From the NCBI GenBank assembly GCA_024509875.1, contig JAMPIV010019874.1, positions 62,001 through 126,000 on the forward strand: a stretch of DNA of 64,000 nt. Direction: 5' to 3'. Both the position numbers and the translations under genes were made by a program. The DNA comes from Oreohelix idahoensis. Lineage: Eukaryota; Mollusca; Gastropoda; Stylommatophora; Oreohelicidae. Position 1 is the stretch's first letter; each line of letters starts with the position of its first letter. Shown piece by piece: positions 13,214 to 25,339 of this stretch. The notes under the pieces were generated by a model. The model was given only the letters and a program-made list of their open reading frames with translations, ran no database searches and was not told the DNA's origin.

Positions 13214-13657
13214 TTATGCAAAATGATGTTGGATATTCAAGCCATCAGGAGCTAAAACGCCCATTTTAAAAATAAGACGATTCTCCAACGAAAAGCGAGT
13301 CTTGTCATTACCGGCACATGAAAGGAGGGCAGTAACCTGAATATCGGAATTACCTGAATGGTCAGGCCTATTGAAATGAAGGGCCACCGGTAAATGTTTG
13401 CCATGATAGATGTCATTCAAGTGCTCACGAAACCTGTCTGCCAAACGCCTGCCAGTTTCACCAATATAGGTAATGCCACACCTCTTGCAGATGATAGCAT
13501 AAATCAGGTTTCTGGATTCGCACGTGGCAGACTCTCTAATGATAAATTTTCCTTTCGGAAAAGTGACTGTCTGAGTTTGGAGTACAAACGGACAGCTCTT
13601 AGATATCCGGCGTTGGCACGGTTTAGTACCAAAGTATGAAGGGCTAGTATGTCGCAA
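13214..13657 (-). CDS. GIY-YIG endonuclease domain of a Penelope-like element (fragment)
   Basis: 147 codons from the first ATG, without internal stops. Around residues 48-90 it reads SRNLIYAIICKRCGITYIGE followed by TGRRLADRFREHLNDI. This shows the GIY-like (LIY) and YIG motifs, the catalytic Arg region in the helix, and the paired cysteines (CKRC) typical of Penelope-like endonucleases. The later segment TRFSLENRLIFKMG carries the conserved Glu. The enzyme would nick target DNA to prime reverse transcription. The frame ends with a stop at 13214. The upstream RT is missing, so this is a relic although the frame is open. Confidence 0.85.
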   Translation of the reverse strand: MRHTSPSYFGTKPCQRRISKSCPFVLQTQTVTFPKGKFIIRESATCESRNLIYAIICKRCGITYIGETGRRLADRFREHLNDIYHGKHLPVALHFNRPDHSGNSDIQVTALLSCAGNDKTRFSLENRLIFKMGVLAPDGLNIQHHFA

Positions 13658-14263
13658 GCGACATCTACCTTGCTAATATCATTTTATTTAAATTAAGGTG
13701 TTTGCTACTTTTTTGTAGCACGCCCCTTTCAACCATCTACCATTTACATGGAGCTGTTGGTTATATCAGGACGTGTTTCATTTATTGTAATATGTTTTTG
13801 TTTGTATTTATTTTATGCTTTATACTATATTATAATATAGTGCATGTTTTCCGATTTCAGAGTATCTAGGATTGGAATAAATGGTGCCTATATGTAACTT
13901 TTACCTCTACGTCCGCACGATCAGCTTCCTACAATCGTATCGACAGAGAGGTAGAAAAGTAAAACTATAAATACTTTACCGAATGTTAACTTCACTTAAA
14001 ACAAATGATCGCTTCCTATCTAATGCAGGTCACGAATAAAGTGAGTTTATGTAAACTAGCTTGCGGGTTTTCACTGGGAATGTGGTGAGAGTAGCGTTAA
14101 ACCAAGGGACACCTCGCTTTTAAGTGCCAGCGGGAGAGGGCTACGCCGAAATTTACCTAGGTTCGTAGGTTACAAATTATTTTTTCCCCAACCAAATTAT
14201 CCCCTAGGATCTACCGGTAGATCACGATCGACCGGTTGTCGACCCCTGAAACAGGCTGTTCTG

Positions 14264-14680
14264 TGTGCACTGATTACTAGGGTATAGCTCTACCTCAACT
14301 GCATGCACTGCTTACTGGGGTATCGCTCTAACTCAACTGCATGAACTGATTACTGGGGTATCGCTCTAACTCAACTGCATGAACTGATTACTGGGGTATC
14401 GCTCTAACTCAACTGCATGAACTGATTACTGGAGTATCGCTCTAACTCAACTGCATGAACTGATTACTGGGGTATCGCTCTAACTCAACTGCATGAACTG
14501 ATTACTGGGGTATCGCTCTAACTCAACTGCATGAACTGATTACTGGCGATCGCTCTACCTCTACCGCATGCACTGATTACTGGGGTATCGCTCTACCTCT
14601 ACCGCATGCACTGATTACTGAAGTATCGCTCTAACTCAACTGCATGCACTGATTACAGGAGCATTGCTCTAACTCAAAAC
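14264..14680. repeat. Satellite, 38-bp unit, about 11 copies
   Basis: Tandem units containing GCATGAACTGATTACTGGGG and TATCGCTCTAACTCAAC. Central copies are nearly identical; outer copies vary (CTACCTCTACCGCATGCAC). It begins about 15 bp after the split MITE. Confidence 0.92.
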
Positions 14681-16800
14681 CTATCTCCGATAGATCCCTT
14701 GTATCTTTAACGCTGGATGTAACTTCCATCGTCTGCTCTAGAGTTATCCGATCCCGTTATACAGGACGTGTGCCGGTCTTGTACGACCCTCTGCTCATGA
14801 ATTTATCTTTGGAGGTATGTGCGTGTTTTGTTTTGCTTGTTTGTTTTTATCTGGATCTACCTCTCACGTTACAGCTAGCTTTTCTTGTGTATTCCTTCTG
14901 CAGCTCGACACGTGTATCTGTATACTTTGCATCTTAAAATATCTCCTACGTCGATATCATCTGGATATAACGGGATCTATCTCCATAAGCCTAACCAAAG
15001 AAGACTCGGCTGATAATTCTCAGACCGAGAACTTGGCACTACATAAATCATGTCATGTGGTGACGACATTAAACACAGTTATCACACCTAACGGTCTTTT
15101 ATGTTTGGAAATGCGCCCTAATATAACCGACTACGCTGAACGGGACGCGCCTCGCCAATACGAGGCAACATTTAAAAAAAATTATAATAATTAAACACAG
15201 GACGGGACAAATATAAAGATATCTACTCACGCGGAGAACAAAGATAACCAGTAAAGGAAAAAACCTTGCCTACACGAAATACTGACTACATAAGAGAGGC
15301 AGACTTGCAGCACAGAAACTGTATGGCCTCGAGAGAAGTCAAAAACAATCTGCCTATTTTATGGGACAGTTTGACGTAGCTAAATGAGACCAAACGAAGA
15401 TGGCAGTGTATTTTTCTCAAAAGGAAAAAAAAAACGCTTAGGGAGTTGGGTGCAGAGGAAATACATAAGAGCACAAAAAACAAAGGGGTAAAAAAAGCTT
15501 CAAAATGCGTCATCTCAACATTTTTACATTTCTCCCCTGGGTTATATCTGTCATTCCACCACGTCTTTTTCCAAGAAGTCGTCCCAATCCTGTCTGTTTT
15601 ATGTTCCCTCCGCTCTTTGATTTTCTGTCCCATTGGCCTATTCATCCTCCTGGTCGATTTTCTCCCAAATTCAGGGCTCTACAAGATATACAATATTTCA
15701 AATTCTATAGAATGTTATGAAAGTCGCCCAACGGGCCGGTAACAATATAGGAAATTATTTTAGTGTGCGTGGTGTCAAAGGGCACGCGTATAATTATAAT
15801 TAGCGACCCAATGAAATCAAGACCGGCAAACATGATCCCCAAGCGACGCAGAACCAGAGTGGGGGAAAAAAGATTGTACGAATATTCATGGACAGAACTG
15901 TCACATTCAGACAAGGATATACCAGAAAAGAAAGAACTGGGATTGGGAGATGAGAAAAAAATGATCAGAGGAAAGTCAATAAGTGGGCACAGCATGAGCT
16001 AAACATCACTGCTTCATTCATTCACTTCTTCCGCTCCTTAGGGAACATGTGGCCAACCACGGCAACTGGCCTCCGACCCTCGAGCAAGAAGCACACACCA
16101 CAGAATCCATGTGCTTCTGCGGCGGTGGAGTCTAAGGCACTGGGACAACTTGCCATAAAAATACCGCAACGTAACCAATGAACGCAAATGCAGTTTCCGC
16201 AGAATACAAAACAACTGTTTTTCTAGTATACAAGGGGATAAGTTACCTATCTAAGGAAATAGTAAAATGTGGACTCCCTAGACCCAGGTTATGAGGCACC
16301 GACCAAACAATAAACCACACGGTCAAGTAGACACATCCAGTCTGACGATGTGGGTGATAACAGATCCTGTGGACAGGATCTCAGTACCATTTACACGACC
16401 GACCGAGGAATAAGATGCCCAGCAGATATCTATAGATACCACAAAAGACAACAGAAACGTGTTTAGTTAGGGAATATTCACAAGGCGTTGTCTTATCAAA
16501 TGTGAGTATCCTCATATTACTACTAATTGTCTAAGTAAAACGTCCTGTAGTGAACAATGAAAAAAATTTCAACAGCTTGTCGGGGAAATACGGACAAGGT
16601 GCGCATTGCACCGTGAAAGTAAAATTGAACGCTGATTAAAAGAACGCGGAGGACTTTCAATTTTTTTTTCCCGTGTCATGATAGCTTTGACTATAAAGAT
16701 GCAATGAAGTTGAATTGAATTACGGTGGGAAATAAATAACCAATGGAAAATTAGTGCCGGCGTCAGGACATGGGGTAGAAAAGCACAACCCATATACCTT
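14681..16800. other. Anonymous sequence
   Basis: No gene or confident repeat. Open frames here (for example 14817-15194 and 15446-15742) are short, lack recognisable motifs and have no supporting structure, so I do not call them genes. Confidence 0.4.
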
Positions 16801-16817
16801 CCCCCCCCCCCCCCCCC
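16801..16817. repeat. Poly(C), 17 bp
   Basis: Uninterrupted C homopolymer, one of at least nine long C or G runs in the window. Confidence 0.9.
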
Positions 16818-16949
16818 TTCCCCGCGTTATGTTTTAGCGGGTTACATGCTTGTGTTAACAAAACCTTGGTGAATGTACGACACGGTCGTTAAACGTGGTT
16901 GTGTCTTACTGTACTAATCAACACAACAATGAAAATGATGAGGTCGACA

Positions 16950-17035
16950 CGTAAAGACCTTGAGCTAATGTCACGTGACAGGAGGACTCGGCATACGTTT
17001 GTTGAAAACCTATGCTCCGTGGACAGCTGACGGTT
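16950..17035 (+). pseudogene. LINE 3' end remnant
   Basis: Resembles 11150-11215 (CCTTGAGNTNATG..., GACAGGAGGACT..., then a GTTGAAAACCTATGCTCC-like stretch). It corresponds to the last residues and the stop region of a LINE polyprotein (LMSRDRRTR, FVENLCS-like). Very short. Confidence 0.5.
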
Positions 17036-17246
17036 AATGAATGAGTGAATATATACCACCTTTTCGTCCTGTCTGGTTCATTCAACACAGACAACACACA
17101 AGCAACTTGCTACTACACAAGAGACGGCTCAAACACATACCACTGTGCCTTCTTCTGCCTTTCTAGAATCACAGTTTTCTACATGGCGCAGGCCGACCGT
17201 TTGCGTAGCAATCAGACATTTACGATCTGCACCGAATGATTTAATA

Positions 17247-18163
17247 CCAGTGTTTCCCAACTTGTCAGCTGACGTCCCAAGGTAGCTAAGTTTTTAGGGG
17301 GAATGGTAATTAACGAATGAGTGGGAGAGGGCGGCAATTATTAAATGGGAACGCCGAAAATTATAATGGGGGGGGAAGCCAGGTATTCCTTGAAAAAAAA
17401 AAAAACAACAACAGGGTCAAGGTAGTCCCACAGATACTAGATAGAGGAGGAGGAGTGGTGTGTCGAAACTTCACTAAACTAGGTCCAGCTTTATGACGTA
17501 GGGTGACCAGTTCCACTCCTTTACCTTCCCTAACCCAAGAGCAGAGTCAGGTATCCATTTACAGTTGGGTAGACTGGAACGTGACACTGCCAGGTTTCGA
17601 TCTTGGAACCCGGTAACTTTGCAGGGACAGAGAAGCGCTCTAACCCCTTAGCCAATCGGTGTATTAACCAAGATGAACAGACTAAATGTTCCGGTACTGA
17701 TTACGTCTATTATTTGCAAATTCACTGTGAAGCAATTTATTATTTTTTTAACAATCTGACATGAAGTCAATAAAGAACATAACTTGTCAAAGACATTAAA
17801 ATATTTGTTGATAGGTGAATTAGCCGGTGGTCTCAATTTGAAAGTGTCAAGACAACATTTTCTTTGTGTCAAGACAACATTTTCTTAAACAAGCAATTTA
17901 TTTATTGCGCCAAATTTAATGAGAACCCGGGACATTCTTACCGTCACTCAAATATGAGAACTATTACATAAAACATTAGCGACTTTAGTAATACAGTCCA
18001 ATAATGCCCAGATAAAATGGTCGGTTGCACAACCACTATTCTTACAAGAGAAATCCAGTACATCAAGGGAAATCCCTATTATACGAGGAGCTCCATATAA
18101 TACGAGGTACAAGGCTGCATTAGACCCCACGGTGGCGCTAGATCGAAAAAGGTAGGGAACCAC
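17247..18163. mobile_element. Possible hAT element with SINE insertion
   Basis: CAGTGTTTCCCAAC at 17247 and, read inward from 18163, CAGTGGTTCCCTAC are hAT-like termini in inverted orientation. The adjacent octamers (TTTAATAC and ATTTATGC) agree only partly, so the two ends may belong to different elements. A family A SINE lies inside. Confidence 0.35.
17412..17670 (-). repeat. tRNA-derived SINE, family A, copy 2
   Basis: Full-length-looking minus copy. The head near 17670 contains CGATTGGCTAAGGGGTTAGA (box-A region), with box-B-like AGATCGAAACCTGG downstream. The body ends near GGGACTACCTTGACC next to an A-rich/CAA tail at about 17393. Confidence 0.8.
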
Positions 18164-18990
18164 TGATTTATGCTTTGCCTGCGTCAAGGGAGAAAATTCA
18201 TCAATACAACATGCACAGAGCATAAGGTAATCTAGTTTTCTCTCTAACAAGGAATGAGTTAGATTAATGCTTACAGACACAGGGAAGCCAAAAGGGAAGC
18301 AAAAAAAAAAAAAAAGAAATTCTAAAACTGTACACGATATGCCCGTCCTATGGGACATGCTTAGAGATCCGTACTGTACAATGCTTCCATATTCATTGAG
18401 GAATTATAAAAACGTAAGCGCATTCAAAACTACAAATCTAATTTGCCCTCATCATCACCTCCAACATCAACCAGCGCGATGCAACGGCCAGTTAAGTCTC
18501 AACTGCACAGTTACCGCCTGGGTGATGTCACATAATTATTTTTGGGTCGATCTCTGCTTCACTATGGCTGCATCCTGTCTATTTGTGGTACTGACTATTT
18601 ACGTGCTTTTCCATGGTTGGCACTTTTTTCTTTCTCTGATATGTAGCAGATATTTGGTATTTTCAAAAATTCTTACACTCCTCTCGCTAATAGGTCGTCA
18701 TGTCTGTTTGGTTATCCGTTTCTCCCTGATTGCAAGGAACGGCTGAGATAATAATTAAACGAAAACCATGCTGGTTAATCTCGAGTGTGGCCGACATCAG
18801 ACTACAGATTAACACTAAAATCGCCCAGCGCATTTGTTTAATCACTGATAGGGCCAGAGTGCGTTCTTTGTCAAGATGGTAAAGAGACGGATTGTGTGTG
18901 CTCAAGCGACAGATAACGAGATTACTCGTCTGTGTGACACATTTTGGACAGACATGCATAACATCACCGTTTCCGGCACACCTTGTTACA
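17671..18990. other. Anonymous sequence
   Basis: No gene recognised. Overlapping frames at 17948-18358 and 18267-18746 lack motifs. Confidence 0.35.
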
Positions 18991-18992
18991 AA

Positions 18993-20230
18993 AACATTCA
19001 TCATCATCAGTTGCCATCTCCACAACGAAGGTTGGCTGTAATGGATCTCCAACGTCTTTTGTCTCTTGTCTTGGTGGTGCACTCTGATAGACTCTTTTCT
19101 GTCCATCTCTTGATGTTATCTTCCCACTTATAGCGCTGTCTTCCCCTTGCACGTTTGCCTTCACCTCTCCCTTCTGTTATGGTCTTCTGCAGAGTGTTAT
19201 GCCTTTTTATGTGGCCAAAGTATTTTAGCTGCCGAACTTTGATCTTCCTCATTAGTTCTCTTTTCATACCTAGATTTTCTAGGACCTCCTTATTTGTTTT
19301 CTTCTCTTTCCACGAGATACGCCCCATTCTTCTGTATATCCACATTTCAAGAGCCTCAATTCTTTCTTCCAAATGCTTATTCATCGTCCATGTTTCCACA
19401 CCATACAGAAATGCAGAGTATATATAACACTTTATGATTCTCAGTTTTAATTTGTGAGATAACTGTTTAGATGTCAGTATATGTTTCATGTTGTTGAATG
19501 TAGCTTTGGCCATTCCTATTCTTTTCTTATTTCTGTTTCACATCTGCCATCTTCTGTTATTATATGACCAAGATATACGTAGCTCTTGACTTGTTCCAGG
19601 ATTTTCCCATTTACGCTTATCTTTAATGTGGGTTTATCATCTGTTTTGCTAATTATCATAGTTTTTGTTTTCTCAATATTAATGTCGAGTCCATATTCAT
19701 GACTTATACTGTTCACTTGCTGCACTAGTTCTTGTAACTCCTGTTCGCTTTCAGCTAACAACACGGTATCATCTGCATATCTAAGGTTGTTTATTGACCT
19801 TCCACCGATGTTCAGTCCTGGTATTTCCTGTATCTGTTTGAAAATTTTTTCAATGTATAAATTAAATAGGCAGGGGGACAGCACACAACCTTGTCTGACA
19901 CCTCTTTTTATGTCTATATATGATGAATAATTCCTTCCAGATCTTACTGTGGCAGTTTGCTCCAAATAAAGGTTACTGAGTATTCTTATATCTTTTCCAT
20001 CAATACCTATGTCTTCGAGGCATTCAATTATTTTCTCATGATGGACTCTGTCAAAAGCCTTCTTATAGTCAATGAAGCACATGTACATACTTTTTTGGAC
20101 CTCTGTATATTTTTCTGCTAATATTCTTAAGCAAAATATTGCCTCTCTTGTTCCACCTAAAACCAAACTGCATATTATTTCAGGCGGAAATAATTTTGAA
20201 ATTACCCCACTAAACACGCATGTTTGAAAC
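18993..20230 (-). mobile_element. LINE, 5'-truncated, with (GAT)n tail
   Basis: Minus-strand non-LTR retrotransposon covering the reverse transcriptase core to the 3' end. The 3' tail is TGATGATGATG. The coding part lies at 19007-20200. No clear target duplication was found. The 5' border is uncertain because homology fades near 20200-20230. Confidence 0.85.
19007..20200 (-). pseudogene. LINE reverse transcriptase and C-terminal region
   Basis: The upper part (to 19516) carries RT motifs in order: GTREAIFCLR, CFIDYKKAFDRV (first catalytic Asp), GVRQGCVLSPCLFNLYIE, LRYADDTVLL (YADD catalytic pair), then KTKTMIISK and SYVYLGHIIT. The lower part (19513-19007) continues with FLYGVETWTMNK, RMGRISWKEKKTN, VRQLKYFGHIKR and GKRARGRQRYKWEDNIKRW. 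A one-base deletion near 19515 separates the two, and another shift near 20185 breaks the segment before GTREA. Upstream endonuclease is absent, so the copy is dead. Confidence 0.9.
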
Positions 20231-21879
20231 GATTGAAGCTTTCTTAGCATCGTAAAAAAAACAAAATGTGGGAGAGAAGGGCCATATAACCTGACCTTTT
20301 CGCAGTTTTAAGACACTGTGAAAATTCACTGTGAGGATCGTTTGCCAAGACGAAACCAGACTGCCAGAAGTTAGAATTCAGAATTCTTTTTATCAGACCG
20401 GACTTTGTGGAACATCTTGAAGGACTTAAAGTGCCCAGGATAACCATTTTAATAAGGAAGACCGGCATCTGAGGAAACTGAACCATGGAGTCATATTGGG
20501 AGTTTAGTGCTAACATAACGACCCCCAAGACTCGTGAAAAAGGGCATCTGCCAGTGCTTTAAACCTACTTCTCTGAGAAAACAGTCTGTGAGCCAAGATT
20601 GGCGTAAGTCGTGCATTTTACATTCTATATTTTTCATTACTAACATATGAACTAATATGTATATCTTGCCATGTGAAAATTAATATATGAAAAGTGCTAG
20701 TGGCTGTCCAAGTCAGTTGCGGCTGGCAACCTCATATAGAATGATGATTTCATGAACCACCACTGCAAGGGCTGGTAACTGCATTATTGCTAGTTTCTTA
20801 ACGAGAACTAAAAGCATAGGTAGTCTAAAGTTCCATATGGAGCAGGGAGGTAAAGATGAAAAGGAAAACATATTCAATCTATATTGTGAACACTATTCAA
20901 TCAGTGTAGATCTTAACGTAAACATATTCTATCTATAATTTTAACCTTTCCATGTGTGTGTAAAGTAAATATAAAGCTATTCAATTTAAATTTTCAAGAA
21001 AGTTTTCTCTCGAGGGTAAAGCCCGAGGTAGATGGGATCATGGAATAGGAGAAAGGGACCCATAACTATGTGTCGGAAAATGCAATACTCAGGAAAGCGT
21101 TTTGTTTCTATTCTTTTACCGTGTTGGTACCAGTTTAGAGTCCTATCTCTGGAACAAGAAGGGAAAAGTGGCCTGAGCTTTAAGATGAGGGATCAACTTC
21201 GTAGACACTCCCGGACACTTACAAACTTGACCAGCGACGAGCGTGATCAGTCTACCAAGAACCAACCCATCAGAAGGAGCAAAACCATCACTGAAAGCTA
21301 AGTAACCCCTAAAACTGCCATGTGACTTCCTTTACACACTTCTATTCCATCACAACAGTGATGATAAAATTTAAAAACATAATTATTCATTTCTTTACAA
21401 CCTTGTTAAAACCTAAATGATTATTAAATCTGTTATTTGTAAATATACAAATTTAACGTCGATTTAATCTTTTTGAATGTACTGCATGTTTGTCTCAGTC
21501 AATTTACTAAATATACTCTAAACAGAGCTATACCATAATAATAAGAATCCCACTGAGTAAATAAGGGTGGGGGCTTGAACGAGCTGAAATTAATAATTGC
21601 TTAATTCTTCATAAAAGGCGCGGACCGATATAAGTTAACAATTGCCTTGCCAATGTAGCATTGTTCTTGACTTCGGAAATTTCTTATGAACTCACCCTTG
21701 AGATAGAAGCATCATTATCCTTCTATCTACAACTCTGCCAAGAGTAATCTTGTGCGAAGGTAGACACCTTTGAAGGCCCATATTAGATACTCTTGAGTTT
21801 TGGCCATTGTTGGACCACTACTGCAAAGCAGGGGAGGCAATTCCGTGACAGGTGAGCATGACAATGTGCCATCTAGCAC
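20231..21879. other. Anonymous sequence
   Basis: No recognisable gene or repeat. Frames at 20244-20528 and 21032-21301 lack motifs. Confidence 0.35.
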
Positions 21880-22103
21880 GATATACTCTCAGCTATATAG
21901 ATGCAACCTGAACTACAAAAATAAGATAACACACCAACTAGTAAGACATACTCTCAGCTATACAGTTGCACTTGAACTTAAAAACAAGATAACCCACCAA
22001 CTAGCAAGATATACTTTTATCTATAAAGTAGCAACCTGAACGAAACAATATATGATTCGTTGCCAACCATAACTGTGTACTTTCAACATTACAGATGTAA
22101 CCA

Positions 22104-23300
22104 TGATGATAATAATAATAATAATAATAATAGCCCCTTCAGTCATAACTGACTATGGGAATGCGCCCCGGAGGTGACAGCCCTCAGCTGCTTATTTTCC
22201 TGGTGTTCCTTTCGATGTTTTCTCCTCTCTTCTGCTTGTTGTGTGAGCTTCTTTCCGCCCAAACTGAGGTGGCGCCGCACATAGCATCGCCACTTGGTGC
22301 GATCCGCAGCTTCATCCTCCCGGGTAGCTGGATTAATGTCGAGTGCCCTCACGTCTCTCTTGCACACATCTTTGAATCTCAGCTGCGATCGCCCAACTGT
22401 TCTTTTGCCATCTGCCTGTTGTCCGTAGAAGATATATTTCGGGATGCGACCATCTTCCGTGCGGCGGATATGGCCAAGCCAGCGTAGTCTGCGCTGTCTA
22501 AGCAGTGTATACATGCTTTGAAGGCCAGCACGTGACAACACCTCGACATTTGTCACTTTATCTTTCCACGAAATGCCGAGGATGTGGCGTAGACACCGTA
22601 GATGGAAGGTATTGAGCCTTCTTTCTTGCTTAGCATAGGTTGTCCATGTCTCGCTACCATATATAAGTGTGCTGGTGACGCAGGCGTTATATAGCGCAGC
22701 TTCGGTCTTCATTGTGAGTTTGGAGTTTGGAGTTTCCCCAAACACGCGATGTGAGGCCGGCAAAGGTAACTGCAGCTTTGCCAATGCGGCTCTCAATTTA
22801 TGTGTCCATTGATGGTAGACCCCAGGTATGTGAAGTGGTGCACCACTGCCAATTCATAGTTATCGGTAGTGATAACTGGTGCAGCACCCACATCCTGACT
22901 CAGCACATTTGTTTTATTTAGATTTAATGTGAGGCCAAAGTCCTTGCATGCTTGGGTGAAGCGATTCATCAAGCTCTGAAGCTCCTGTTGGCTTTGAGTG
23001 ACGACTGCAGCGTCATCAGCGAACAACAAGTCCCTAATGGGGACCCTTCTGATTTTTGTTTTTGCCTTCAGCTTTGCGAGATTAAACAGGCGGCCATCTA
23101 ACCTAATGTGAAGGCATATTCCTTCAGTTGCATCTCTGAATGCATGTTTCAAGAGTAAGGCAAAGAAGATCCCGAAGAGGGTTGGAGCCAGAACGCAGCC
23201 TTGTTTAAACGCCACTGCGTATGTCAAAGGGCTGTGATGTGCTTCCAGCATACTGGACTGTTCCCTTCATGTGGTCATGGAATGACTTTATCATTTCCAG
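22104..23300 (-). mobile_element. LINE (RTE-like), 5'-truncated, 12-bp TSD
   Basis: Inserted in the satellite field with direct repeats CAGATGTAACCA at 22092-22103 and 23301-23312. The 3' end is an (ATT)n tail next to the left repeat. The coding part is the same family as 59262-60941, beginning here at MLEMIKSFH-like and continuing to the C terminus. Confidence 0.92.
22143..23290 (-). pseudogene. LINE reverse transcriptase C-terminal half
   Basis: Reads KQGCVLAPTLFGIFFALLLK, LLFADDAAVVTQSQQELQSL (FADD catalytic pair), KTNVLSQDVGAAPV and HHFTYLGSTI. It then suffers a deletion and frameshift near 22795 relative to 60530-60545 and resumes with GETPNSKLTMKTEAALYNAC, STLIYGSETWTTYAKQERR, ILGISWKDKVTNVEVLSRAG, RRLRWLGHIRR and a lysine-rich end. 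It is a close relative of the + strand copy at 59262 but broken. Confidence 0.9.
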
Positions 23301-23518
23301 CAGATGTAACCAGAACTTCAAACATGATACCATGCCAATTAATTAGATACAGTCTCAGCTATATAGTTGCAACCTGAACTACAAAAGTAGGATACCATAC
23401 CAACAAGCATGATATTATGATACTCGGTTAACTAGTCAGATATAATTTTCTAGCTATCATGTGTCAAATAGGTAGGCCAAATAGCAAGCTACCGTCTCAG
23501 CTATACAGTTGCAACCTG

Positions 23519-23627
<109 letters not shown>

Positions 23628-23669
23628 CCATGATTATTAGCAAGATATACTCACGGCTATATGGTTACT

Positions 23670-23979
23670 CATCAATGCGGCCAGATGCTAGAAATGGGTT
23701 GGCCATGTCCTCAGAAGAGACCCTGACACCATCACCAAAACTGCTATGCTATGGACCCCCAGAAGGACGGCGAAATAGAGGAAGACCAAAGACAACCTGG
23801 CGGAGAACTGTGGAGGCTGAAATGCAAAGCATGAACCAGAGTTGTGGCACGGCACGAAGGATGGTCATCGACCGAAAGAGGTGGGGACAGTTTGTTGCTG
23901 CCTTACAAGACGCCACTAGGCGTGATGGCCACTGACTGCTTTGTCAGTCAAGGGCTAAGGATCCTAGAAGAAGTAGAAG
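23670..23979 (+). pseudogene. LINE 3' end fragment with near-perfect TSD
   Basis: About 310 bp encoding in shifted frames [18 protein letters not shown], then a [19 protein letters not shown] frame and [20 protein letters not shown] before the stop and tail GAAGAAGTAGAAG. Flanking sequences ATATGGTTACT (23659-23669) and ATATAGTTACT (23980-23990) match at 10 of 11. A strongly 5'-truncated insertion of a LINE family distinct from its neighbour at 22104. Confidence 0.85.
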
Positions 23980-24424
23980 ATATAGTTACTACCTGACTTA
24001 AGATGTTCTAGGTTAACAATTCGGATACAATCTCCACTGGTTACATTGTGTCAAGTAAGTGTTCCAAATATCAAGCTACCATCTAGGCTATATACGGTAG
24101 TTAGAACCTGACTTTAAAATGACATCACATCAACCATCAATATACACTCACGGCTATGCATTGATCACTTAACTTATTAAGATACCAAGCTAACTAGTCA
24201 GATACATTCTTCACTAGTTACAATGTGTCAAAGATGTATGCCAACTAGCTAGGGACAGTTACCACTTAATTTAGATAGTCATCAGCCTAACAGACTAGCT
24301 ACATTGTGTCAAGTAAGTGTTCCAAATATCAAGCTACCATCTAGGCTATATACGGTAGTTAGAACCTGACTTTAAAATGACATCACATCAACCATCAATA
24401 TACACTCACGTTGGAATCACACAT

Positions 24425-24750
24425 TCTATAAATATTTTTGTGGTGGGTAGGTTTCCTAATTTTTAAATTTTGCCAGGGCAGCAGCCAGATAAGCCTACTC
24501 TTTACGATTTCCAACTGTGGGATTTTTAACGTGCGCAACTTGCACACGGGACCTCCTATTTTTTCGCCCTTATCCGAGAAGGCTAGTCATCCTATCTCAC
24601 TACCCATGAGACCAGATGGAGTATGACGTAATTAGGACCACTGGTTCTGAAAAAAAATATTTCAATAAATTATAATTCCTCAACTGGGATTCTAACCCGG
24701 TACCCCTTGAATACGAGGCGGGCGCCATACCTCTGGGCCACTCCGACCCC
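24425..24750 (-). repeat. tRNA-derived SINE, family D (conserved central domain)
   Basis: Minus strand. The tRNA-like head at 24750-24675 carries box-A-like TGGCCCAGAGG and box-B-like GGGTTAGAATCCC. The body contains TCTCATGGGTAGTGAGAT and GGAGGTCCCGTGTGCAAG plus GCGCACGTTAAAAATCCC. The last motif resembles conserved central domains shared between distant metazoan SINEs, though I cannot name it with certainty. The head does not fold into a good T-arm, so it is not a functional tRNA gene. Confidence 0.7.
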
Positions 24751-24776
24751 ATATTAGGATTAATACAATTTAAATT

Positions 24777-24835
24777 ACCATCATCATTACTTCCCTAGTC
24801 GCTCGTTACGGAACATGAAACCACCCTTGCTGTTG
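24777..24835 (+). repeat. Family B fragment
   Basis: CATCATCATTA... and ACATGAAACCACC match the first ~55 bases of family B copy 25905-26140. The remainder to 25110 shows nothing recognisable. Confidence 0.5.
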
Positions 24836-25114
24836 TTTTCATGGTGCAATGCGCACATTTTCTTTAATTTTCCGCCTGTTCTGTATTTTTTGGAAAAGCT
24901 GTCTGGACTGGTTCATTGTTTGTTACAGAAGTTTCATTTAGACAAAAAGTAATATAAGCATTGTCACAAAATCCTCCTACTGCAAAGAGTACTAACAGGA
25001 AAGTAAACAAGGATTTTGAAAAAAAAAAAAAATCATTGTATAACAATACAGACCGTAGACATCATAAGAGTGGAAATAATGCAACGTGCAAGAAACGGTT
25101 GGCAAGGAGACTGG

Positions 25115-25339
25115 GTATTCTTCTTCCTTCCTCGTTCGTCCTGAAAAGGACGTTGGTTGCGTTGTGTCTGTTTGTAGTGCAGCTGCGATATTTGCGCCTT
25201 TCGGCCGACACATCCGACTTCGGCATGGCATTTTTTAGGACCGGGTTTGCCTTCCCACTTCGATCCCCTACTCTCTCAGCCAGACTGCAGTGATGCAGCC
25301 TGTTTCCAGGACCACCACTTGGAGGTGGAGTCCGATAAT
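25115..25339 (+). repeat. Dispersed repeat family G, copy 1
   Basis: About 220 bp (CTCGTTCGTCCTGAAAAGGA ... TTTGCGCCTTTCGGCCGACA ... GACCACCACTTGGAGGTGGA) repeated in reverse complement at 34683-34905 with high similarity. No tRNA boxes or coding signal. Here it directly precedes a family A SINE, so it could be part of a composite SINE. Confidence 0.75.

Larger units (their letters stand above)
12674..13834 (-). mobile_element. Penelope-like element, 5'-truncated
   Basis: Minus-strand insertion inside the split MITE. It contains a GIY-YIG endonuclease reading frame (13214-13657), an A-rich 3' stretch, and a candidate hammerhead ribozyme at 12738-12764 downstream of the coding part. No reverse transcriptase domain is present, so the copy is 5'-truncated. 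Penelope-like elements are known to encode an RT joined to GIY-YIG and to carry hammerhead motifs in their terminal repeats. Exact borders are inferred from the MITE alignment and may be off by 10-20 bp. Confidence 0.8.
12607..14248. mobile_element. hAT-type MITE split by a Penelope-like element
   Basis: The left part (12607-about 12673) and right part (about 13835-14248) align to the uninterrupted copy at 42879-43349. Ends are CAGCGGTAGGCAACC and, read inward from the right, CAGGGGTCGACAACCGG. Flanking octamers CAGTAGGC and AAACAGGC agree at 5 of 8 positions. The intervening ~1.16 kb is foreign: a Penelope-like element. The MITE therefore predates that insertion. Confidence 0.8.

Noticed and set aside
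14817..15194. 125-residue frame with hydrophobic N-terminus
   Set aside because: Looks like a signal-peptide region by composition only; the rest lacks structure and includes a short dispersed repeat at 15116-15172.
24675..24750. tRNA gene candidate on the minus strand
   Set aside because: Boxes A and B are recognisable, but the T-arm and acceptor stem do not pair and the sequence continues into a SINE body.
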